DNA of 51,774 bases from Lentzea tibetensis (lineage in GTDB: Bacteria > Actinomycetota > Actinomycetes > Mycobacteriales > Pseudonocardiaceae), in the NCBI RefSeq assembly GCF_007845675.1, contig NZ_VOBR01000043.1:1-51774 (forward strand), in the 5' to 3' direction. The notes under the pieces were generated by a model that was given only the letters and a program-made list of their open reading frames with translations, had not been told where the DNA came from and searched no databases. The position numbers and the translations under genes are program-made. Every line of letters begins with the position of its first letter. Position 1 is the first letter of the stretch. Below, in pieces: positions 46,213 through 51,774 of the stretch.

Positions 46213-46736
46213 TTCCGCAGACTCTCTTTCTCACACCGCTGGGTGAGCTCCATGCCCTCGAGCGTGCCGATGTGCGAGTTGTCGCCCACGTACGCCCAGC
46301 TGTTCTGCTGCTCACCGGGACCCGCTGGACGCTCCTCAGCCTTCGCTCCGGCCGCGCGCAGACACTCGACGACGCGGTGGATGAAGTCGAGCGACTCCGG
46401 GTTGGACTTGTCGTACTCCCACGGAGGCAGGAGGTAGAGGTGCTCGCACTTGGCGAACGCGATCGGCTGGAGGCGCTTGTACTCCTCGGCCGGCATCGCC
46501 GCGGCTTCTTCCTTGGTGTCCGGCATGCCGTTGGCGGACATGCAGTCGCCGTACGGCTTGGAGCGCGCCCTGGCCTGCTCCGGGGTGTCGTCGATGCGCG
46601 CACGCTGCTGCTCGGGCTGCGCCGCGCCGGTGGCCGTCGTGCCGCTCGTCTGCAACGAGGCGACCTGAGGAGTGCTGTTCTCCGCGGTTCCGCACGCGGT
46701 CAGCACGAAGACCGCGGCGATGATCAACCTTTTCAC
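46209..46736 (-). CDS. lipoprotein 1 with four-cysteine module
   Basis: A 175-residue lipoprotein: lipobox LTAC with Cys15, a Thr/Gln-rich linker (about 20-50), then a module with four cysteines at 65, 97, 125 and 168 (DCMSANG; KCEHLY; RVVECLRAAG; RCEKES). It is a paralogue of the next gene and its module matches the sensor kinase ectodomain encoded upstream in the operon. Start GTG 46736 is set by the signal peptide and by GTGA overlap with the paralogue stop. Probably tethered outside the membrane; a substrate-binding role is inference. Confidence 0.85.
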   Translation of the reverse strand: MKRLIIAAVFVLTACGTAENSTPQVASLQTSGTTATGAAQPEQQRARIDDTPEQARARSKPYGDCMSANGMPDTKEEAAAMPAEEYKRLQPIAFAKCEHLYLLPPWEYDKSNPESLDFIHRVVECLRAAGAKAEERPAGPGEQQNSWAYVGDNSHIGTLEGMELTQRCEKESLRK

Positions 46737-47275
46737 TTGTTCAGGCTCTCCTTCTCGCACCGGGAAGAGAGCTCCATGCCTTTGCCCTCAGCGAACTGCG
46801 GGTTCTCACCGACGAACTTGTAGCCGTTGAAGTCGACGCCGGGAGCAGCCGGAATCTCCTCGACCTTGGCGCCCGCCGCACGCATGCACTCGACCACGCG
46901 GTGGATGAAGTCCATGGACTCCGGGTTGTTCCTGTCGAACTCCCACGCCCGCAACGGGAAGAAGTGCTTGCACTTCTCCCACGCGATCGGCTGGATGCGC
47001 TTGTACTCCTCGCTGGACATCGCCGCGGCTTCCGCTTTGCCGAACGGCACACCGTTGGCCTTCATGCAGTCGCGGTACGGCTTGGAACGCGCCTGCGCCT
47101 GCTCCGGGGTGTCGTCGATGCGCTCGCGTGGCTGTTCGGAGGACGGCGGGGCAGCCGAGGTGGCGCCCGAATCCGAGCCCGAGGTCTGCAGGGAGGCGAC
47201 TTCGGGGGTTGCTCGTTCCGCCGACCCGCACGCGCTGAGCGCGAGGGCCGCGGCCATGCACAGGATTAGTCGCAT
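46733..47275 (-). CDS. lipoprotein 2 with four-cysteine module
   Basis: A 180-residue lipoprotein (lipobox LSAC, Cys16; signal peptide RLILCMAAALAL). The module cysteines are at 70, 102, 130 and 173 with spacings 31, 27 and 42 (RDCMKANGVPFG; KCKHFF; RVVECMRAAG; RCEKESLNK). It is about 60 per cent like lipoprotein 1 by eye in the module, so duplicated. It starts 43 bp after the sensor kinase stop and overlaps lipoprotein 1 by four bases. The CMxxNG segment resembles the CM-[RK]-[EA]-NG motif of exporter-linked actinobacterial lipoproteins. Confidence 0.86.
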   Translation of the reverse strand: MRLILCMAAALALSACGSAERATPEVASLQTSGSDSGATSAAPPSSEQPRERIDDTPEQAQARSKPYRDCMKANGVPFGKAEAAAMSSEEYKRIQPIAWEKCKHFFPLRAWEFDRNNPESMDFIHRVVECMRAAGAKVEEIPAAPGVDFNGYKFVGENPQFAEGKGMELSSRCEKESLNK

Positions 47276-47318
47276 GCCCCAAAGGCTCTGCGGAACTTGT
47301 CAAGAACTCGTGTGATCC

Positions 47319-49019
47319 CTATGCGGGTAGCTTCAGAGTGAACGTCGTGCCCGCGCCGAGCCTGCTGCGGACCTCGACGGTGCCGCCGTGCAGCTCCACG
47401 AGGTTGCGCACGATGGCGAGGCCGAGCCCGGAACCGCCGGTCTGCCTGCTGCGCGACGAGTCCGCGCGCCAGAACCGGTCGAACACGTGCGGCAGGTCCT
47501 CCTCCGCGATGCCGGTGCCGGTGTCGGCGACCTCGATGACCACCTGGCCGTTGCGCCGCTCCCCGCTGACGACGACCTCGTTCTCGCTGTGCCGCAAGGC
47601 GTTCGTGACCAGGTTGCCGACGACCTGGCGCAACCGCACCGGATCGGCGTCGAGGTCGAGCTGCGGTGCACGGCGCACCGTCACGCGGTCGTGGCCGGCG
47701 AACTGGTCCAGCACGTCGGCGGCGTTGATCTGCTCGCGGTGCAGCTGCAGCTGGTCGGCGTCCGCCAACGCGAGTTGCTGCAGGTCGTCGACGAGGTGTT
47801 GCAGCAGAAGGGTTTCCTCCAGCAGCGAGCCCACCAGCTCCTGGTCCAGGTCGGCCACGCCGTCCTGGGTGGCGATGAGCCAGCCGCGGATGTTGCCGAC
47901 CGGCGTGCGCAGCTCGTGCGAGACGTCGCTGATCATCGCCTTGCGCTGGCGTTCGGTGCGGTCGAGGTGCTCGGCCATCTCGTTGAACGCGTCGGCGACC
48001 TCGCCGATCTCGCCTCGCGCCTTGGTGCGCACACGTGCCTGCGTGTCGCCCGCGCGCATCTGCTTCGCCGCACCGGTGAGCGCCTTGAGCGGTTCGACGA
48101 GCCTGGTCGCGACGAGGAAGCTGACCAGCACGGTCAGCAGCAGCACAGCCAGTGCGGCGAGCACGATCGGCGTGGTGCCCGCCCTGGTGAGGCCGATCTC
48201 GGGAGCGCCGTCGTCGTTGCTGACGAACAACAACGCGGACGGCGCGGCGTACTGGTCGAGCTGCTGGCGGCGGCTCTCCAGCAGGCACTTCTCCGCCTTC
48301 TCGCCGCCCTGCGACTTGGGGCTGAGCACCGGCACCCCGGCCGCGTTGACCAGCAGCGGCGGCTCTTTGAGCGCGCAGGTGGCGAAGATGCGCTGGAGGT
48401 CGGCCAGTGCGGCGCTCTCGGTGTCCACAGGGGTGACGATCGTGCCGGCGGTGATCTCACCGCACCGCGACGGCGTCGACCCGGTCTGCCGCCCCGGCGT
48501 CTCCACCAGCCAGCGCCTGCTGGGCGTCTCGACCAGCACCGCGCCGATGCCGTTGGTGGCCAGGCAGTCCCGGCGCAGCTCCGCGGACTTCTTCAGCGCC
48601 TCCGACTCCGCGTCGCTCAGCCGGAACGGCCCGGCGAGCCGGTCGTCGATCGGACCTCCCGGCCGCAGCGCCGGGTCGACGTTCAGCGGGTCGATGCGCG
48701 CGGATGCCTTCAGCGGCAACGGATCCAGCCGGTATCCAGCGACGTGCACGCGGCTGTCGGAGGTGAGTGTGATGCGCCTGCCGGTCTTGCGGGTGAGCTC
48801 CGCGATGACCTCTTCGGTCTTCGCGTCCCAGATCGGCCTGGTGCCCGCGTGGTCCAGCAGCACGTCGTAGATCTCCTGGTCGGACGCGATCGCCTGGCCC
48901 TGCTGCTGGCGGATCGCGCCCGAGGTGCCCTGCACCACGAGCCACGCCGTCGCGGCGATCGAGCACACCGCGACCAAAACCGAGCTGACCAGCAGCCGGA
49001 CCAGCAGACTCGACCTCAT
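47319..49019 (-). CDS. sensor histidine kinase with four-cysteine ectodomain
   Basis: A 566-residue HK: helix 1 (8-30), large outer domain (31-282), helix 2 (283-305), HAMP (about 306-355), HisKA (SDVSHELRTPVGN, His368) and HATPase (NALRHSENEVVV, VADTGTGIAEEDL, GSGLGLAIVRN). The ectodomain has Cys152, Cys186, Cys215 and Cys245 with spacings 33, 28 and 29, beginning RRDCLATNG, close to RDCMKANG of the lipoproteins encoded downstream. Start ATG 49019 overlaps the regulator stop (ATGA). It presumably controls the exporter-lipoprotein operon. Confidence 0.94.
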   Translation of the reverse strand: MRSSLLVRLLVSSVLVAVCSIAATAWLVVQGTSGAIRQQQGQAIASDQEIYDVLLDHAGTRPIWDAKTEEVIAELTRKTGRRITLTSDSRVHVAGYRLDPLPLKASARIDPLNVDPALRPGGPIDDRLAGPFRLSDAESEALKKSAELRRDCLATNGIGAVLVETPSRRWLVETPGRQTGSTPSRCGEITAGTIVTPVDTESAALADLQRIFATCALKEPPLLVNAAGVPVLSPKSQGGEKAEKCLLESRRQQLDQYAAPSALLFVSNDDGAPEIGLTRAGTTPIVLAALAVLLLTVLVSFLVATRLVEPLKALTGAAKQMRAGDTQARVRTKARGEIGEVADAFNEMAEHLDRTERQRKAMISDVSHELRTPVGNIRGWLIATQDGVADLDQELVGSLLEETLLLQHLVDDLQQLALADADQLQLHREQINAADVLDQFAGHDRVTVRRAPQLDLDADPVRLRQVVGNLVTNALRHSENEVVVSGERRNGQVVIEVADTGTGIAEEDLPHVFDRFWRADSSRSRQTGGSGLGLAIVRNLVELHGGTVEVRSRLGAGTTFTLKLPA

Positions 49020-49699
49020 CGGGACCCGTTGGTGACCTTGTAGCCCACTCCGTAGACCGTGACCAGGTAGACGGGTTTGCGCGGCGTCTGCTCGATCTTC
49101 TTGCGCAGGTTCATCACATGCACGTCGACCGTGCGTTCGGTGATGAACCCGTCGATGCCGCGCGCCTGCTCGAGCAGCTGCCCCCTGGTGAACACCCGGT
49201 CCGGACTGGCGGCGAGGGTGGCGAGGATCTTGAACTCGACCGGCGTGCAGTCGATCCGCTTCGACCCGACGTGCACCTCGTGCCGCATCGGGTCGATCTT
49301 GATGGCGCCGACCTGGATGGCCTGGCTGGTGGTTCTCCGGCTCCGCTGGAGGATCGCCCGGACCCGCGCCATCAGCTCGCGCGGGTCGTACGGCTTGGTG
49401 ACGTAGTCGTCCGCGCCGAGGTCGAAGCCCAGCAACAGGTCGTCGGCCGTGCTCCTGGCCGTGAGCATGAGGACCGGGACGTCGCTCTCCCTGCGCAGGA
49501 TCCGGCACACGTCCAGACCGTCAACACCGGGCATCATCACGTCGAGGACCAGCAGGTCAGGCCGGGCGCTGCGCACCTCGTCGATGGCGGATCTGCCGTC
49601 GTGGACGACCTTCACGTCGTGACCTTCGCGGTCGAGGTACCGCTTGATCAGCTCCGCGTTCTTGTGGTCGTCGTCGGCCACCAGCACGTAGGCGCACAC
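49016..49699 (-). CDS. OmpR-type response regulator
   Basis: A 227-residue winged-helix regulator. Receiver: DDDHKNAELIKRY, phosphoacceptor in LLVLDVMMPGVDG (about 53), Thr in MLTARS and Lys in YVTKPYDPREL. The output domain carries IKIDPMRHEVHVGSKRIDCT, PVEFKILATLAASPDRVFTR and the recognition helix ERTVDVHVMNLRKKIE. Start GTG 49699 (CAYVLVADDD) is taken as the first codon giving the receiver beta-1 strand; no clear ribosome-binding site is seen. Heads the seven-gene run. Confidence 0.94.
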   Translation of the reverse strand: MCAYVLVADDDHKNAELIKRYLDREGHDVKVVHDGRSAIDEVRSARPDLLVLDVMMPGVDGLDVCRILRRESDVPVLMLTARSTADDLLLGFDLGADDYVTKPYDPRELMARVRAILQRSRRTTSQAIQVGAIKIDPMRHEVHVGSKRIDCTPVEFKILATLAASPDRVFTRGQLLEQARGIDGFITERTVDVHVMNLRKKIEQTPRKPVYLVTVYGVGYKVTNGSR

Positions 49700-49703
49700 G
49701 CGG

Positions 49704-49872
49704 TCATGGTGCCTGAGTGCTCCGTTCGGCGCGCGTGAGCCCGGACCGCTCGTCCAGGGTCGGCGTGCCGTCCTCGATCTCCACGAGGTCGCCGGTGAAC
49801 GGCCCACCACCCGAAGAGCACTGTGTTGTCATCACCGAGTTCGGTCTCTCGGTCGAGCACAGGCCCGGACAC
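49704..49872 (-). pseudogene. frameshifted remnant of a YwqK-like immunity gene
   Basis: Frame one reads SGPVLDRETELGDDNTVLF and frame two continues GGGPFTGDLVEIEDGTPTL. The intact immunity protein at 49934 has RIEKQDSYMDDTMRVL...ELFTGEVITRDAEG in the same order. Between GATGAC and TTCACCGG the remnant has 28 bases where the intact gene has 30, so a 2-bp loss causes the shift. The rest of the protein (about 75 residues) is gone. It lies between the response regulator and the intact gene. Confidence 0.6.
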
Positions 49873-49933
49873 GTCTTCCTCTCAAGCCTTTCCGGCGGTT
49901 CCACTGCGCGATAGTCCAGTCGCGCTGGCCGGC

Positions 49934-50290
49934 TCAGCCCGCGTACGTCTTGTCTTCCGTGAGATTTCCGTCCTTGTCCCACCGTTGGCGGCGAGCACGC
50001 CTGCCGTTCTCATTGAAGACCGTGTGCTCAGCGAGCTGCCCGTTCGGATGCCACGCTCGCCAGTCACCGACGGCAAGTCCCCAGTCGACTTGCCCTTCCT
50101 TCTTGTTCGAGCCGTCCGCATACCACTGCCCTTGCGGTCCGTGCGGAACACCTTCGAAATAGGTGACCAACCCGACGATGCGCCCCTCAGCATCACGAGT
50201 GATGACCTCACCCGTGAAGAGCTCATCTTCATGGAGAACACGCATGGTGTCATCCATGTACGAGTCCTGCTTCTCAATACGCATTTTCAT
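49934..50290 (-). CDS. YwqK-like putative immunity protein
   Basis: A 118-residue protein made of MORN/YwqK-type beta-hairpin repeats (ELFTGEVITRDAEGRIVGLV, GVPHGPQGQWYADGSN, GDWRAWHPNGQLAEHTVFN, GRRARRQRWDKDGNLTE). Such proteins are known as antitoxin/immunity partners of polymorphic toxins. Its start overlaps the toxin stop (ATGA at 50287-50290), so it is coupled to it. It is most likely the cognate immunity protein. Confidence 0.83.
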   Translation of the reverse strand: MKMRIEKQDSYMDDTMRVLHEDELFTGEVITRDAEGRIVGLVTYFEGVPHGPQGQWYADGSNKKEGQVDWGLAVGDWRAWHPNGQLAEHTVFNENGRRARRQRWDKDGNLTEDKTYAG

Positions 50291-51774
50291 TCCGTCACTG
50301 GAGGTTCGAGCGTGGCATTTCGCCGGTGATCACCCGGCGGGAAGTGATAGCGACCGCTGTAGCTCGGCACATCTCTCAGTATACTGTTGCAGTTTCCGCA
50401 GGCGGGAGCTTCACCGCCGAGTTCGCGGACGACATTGCCCTTCTTGACCACTTCGTCGGTCCACCGCGGGTCGAACCGCATTTCGTCCAGCACCTCACGG
50501 CTGAGCGGAGGCGGTACTGAATCCGCGCCGTGCTGCTTGCGCCATGCGTCCTCGAAGGCACGTTGACGTTCCCAGAGAAGCTCGTTGACCGCCTTGACCT
50601 CGGCGTGCCGCATGGGATCGTCGAAATGCGCCCTACCGTCGAGAACGGCGTCCTTCGTGATCACCTTGCCCTCGGCGTCCTTGAGCGCCTTGCCGTTCTC
50701 ACCTAGCACGGGCATCTGGGCAGCGTCGGTTTCGGACCGCATGATCGGGTGTTTCCACTCGGCCATGTCCATGTAGTTGTCACGCAGGAGCGGGTGCAGG
50801 TTCTCCGGCTCGATCAGGTCGTCGGCCTGACCATTGACGCCCTCGGTGATCAGGCCGGTCTTGCGGTCGATCGCGACAGCCGAGCAGGGGCCGTCGCCTG
50901 ATTCCATGTTCGGGGCGTGCTGACTGACCGCCCGACTCTTCGAGAGGTCCTGCACGTATTCCTTGACCGGCTTCCCATCGATGGTTTCGATCAGGCCGTT
51001 CTTGGTCGTGACCCTCGAGGTGTCGGTCGGATCGATCTGCTCGACGATCGCTCCACGACTCTTGTCCCGTTCGAACTCGGGATCCCTGGTGTCGGGCGCT
51101 CGGCCAGGGTCCTCCGCATCCGGGAAGTGCGGAGGATCGTCCACACGCTCGTCTCCGGCCGACAGCGGCTTGGGACGCTCCTCGGGTTCCTCGTCCCCTT
51201 TCGACCCCGTGTCCTCGCCGCGGTCTTTGGCGTCGGCGCCGTCGGTGTTCTTGTCGCTGCCGGGTGCGTAGCCGTCGTCGCTGGCTTTGGTTTTGCTGCC
51301 GTCGGGGTGGTGGGTTTCCCATTCGCCGTTGGGCGGGATCTTCGGCTGCCTGGTGCCGTCGGGAGTGATGTCGACGTCGCTGGTGAAGACGCGGCCGTTG
51401 GCGTCGGTCCAGGCGGGTTTGGTGGGCGCCACGACGGGGGCGTCGAGGTGTCTGGACAGTTGTTGGGCGAAGTCGTTGCTGGCGGCGTCGCAGCCGATGA
51501 GGCGGACGGGTTTGCTGCCGTCGTAGCCGGAGCGGCGGAGCATGTCGGCGTATTCGGCGGGGGTGTAGTCGTGGCCGCCGATGCGGGCTCTGCCGTCGGG
51601 GGTGATGTGGACGTCGGCGGTGAAGAAGCGCGGGTCGTTGGGGACGCGGTGCGGGAGGTCGCCCATGTCGGGGTCGCCGCCGTGGTGGCTGACGCCGGCC
51701 GGGGTGGGTTCGGCGTGCCGGGCGTGGGCCTCGGCGGGGTCCGGGCGCGGCTCGTCGGCGTGGGTGTGGGGGGT
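50287..51774 (-). CDS. polymorphic toxin C-terminal part, deaminase-like (5' end outside window)
   Basis: The frame is open to the window edge, so the N-terminus is missing; 495 codons with no stop are visible. It shows two related segments (FFTADVHITPDGRARIGG and VFTSDVDITPDGTRQ) flanking VRLIGCDAASNDFAQQLSRH, then an acidic linker and a C-terminal domain of about 240 residues. That domain has PCSAVAIDRKTGLITEGVNG, the HAE of MRHAEVKAVNELL and ACGNCNSIL (CxxC), the zinc-ligand pattern of the cytidine-deaminase fold, as in YwqJ-type toxins. A coupled YwqK-like immunity gene follows. The first domains resemble the repeat-rich carriers of actinobacterial secreted toxins. Confidence 0.78.
   Translation of the reverse strand, partial: TPHTHADEPRPDPAEAHARHAEPTPAGVSHHGGDPDMGDLPHRVPNDPRFFTADVHITPDGRARIGGHDYTPAEYADMLRRSGYDGSKPVRLIGCDAASNDFAQQLSRHLDAPVVAPTKPAWTDANGRVFTSDVDITPDGTRQPKIPPNGEWETHHPDGSKTKASDDGYAPGSDKNTDGADAKDRGEDTGSKGDEEPEERPKPLSAGDERVDDPPHFPDAEDPGRAPDTRDPEFERDKSRGAIVEQIDPTDTSRVTTKNGLIETIDGKPVKEYVQDLSKSRAVSQHAPNMESGDGPCSAVAIDRKTGLITEGVNGQADDLIEPENLHPLLRDNYMDMAEWKHPIMRSETDAAQMPVLGENGKALKDAEGKVITKDAVLDGRAHFDDPMRHAEVKAVNELLWERQRAFEDAWRKQHGADSVPPPLSREVLDEMRFDPRWTDEVVKKGNVVRELGGEAPACGNCNSILRDVPSYSGRYHFPPGDHRRNATLEPPVTE

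Noticed and set aside
47290-47318. TTGACA in the gap between kinase and lipoprotein as a separate promoter
   Set aside because: No matching -10 at the right distance; the gap is only 43 bp, so one operon is simpler.

Overview
The window is GC-rich chromosomal DNA from a filamentous actinomycete, most likely Pseudonocardiaceae. This rests on codon use, frequent GTG starts, WhiB, BldM-like and SsgA-like developmental regulators, PASTA-less Ser/Thr kinases, and the conserved actinobacterial block choD/guaB3/guaB/DUF5319/rsdA/sigD/bldM/whiB/groEL/groES. Species cannot be named from the sequence alone.

Layout. 1-0.9 kb is gene-free and repeat-rich. 0.9-3.2 kb is pcrA (minus). 3.3-4.8 kb holds three tandem secreted paralogues with a shared two-cysteine motif. 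4.9-5.3 kb is chorismate mutase behind a Phe/Tyr-rich leader peptide and a mutually exclusive hairpin set, a probable ribosome-mediated attenuator. 5.3-6.4 kb is a histone-deacetylase-like amidohydrolase. 6.4-12.8 kb is a plus-strand run of four membrane proteins and two Ser/Thr kinases; a third kinase sits behind an SsgA-like gene at 14.9-16.6 kb. Several of these proteins end in a similar short extracellular domain. 12.85-14.76 kb is a divergent LysR/DMT-exporter pair. 17-21 kb is a PspC-type envelope-stress two-component system with a divergent PspC membrane protein; the gap between them carries a 132-bp inverted repeat.

21-32 kb is metabolic: guaA, an APH-like kinase, an aldehyde dehydrogenase, a GMC oxidase/metallo-hydrolase/FAD-monooxygenase run, guaB3 and guaB. 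32-38 kb is developmental and regulatory: sigD with anti-sigma rsdA, a BldM-like regulator whose receiver lacks the phosphoacceptor, a helical conserved protein, a PIN toxin with HTH antitoxin inserted into the run, a MerR protein with the adenosylcobalamin-sensing signature of CarH, and a WhiB protein. 38-40.3 kb is groES/groEL (His-rich tail) under a CIRCE operator. 40.3-43.4 kb is a tandem pair of PhoD-type phosphatases.

43.4-49.7 kb is a tightly coupled seven-gene minus-strand run: response regulator, sensor kinase, two lipoproteins, HlyD-like adaptor, ABC ATPase and MacB-like permease. The sensor kinase ectodomain carries the same four-cysteine arrangement as the two lipoproteins, suggesting that sensor and lipoproteins recognise the same thing. 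This is the best candidate here for an undescribed system. 49.7-51.8 kb is the end of a polymorphic toxin (deaminase-like C-terminus, 5' end outside the window), its YwqK-like putative immunity gene, and the frameshifted remnant of a second immunity gene.
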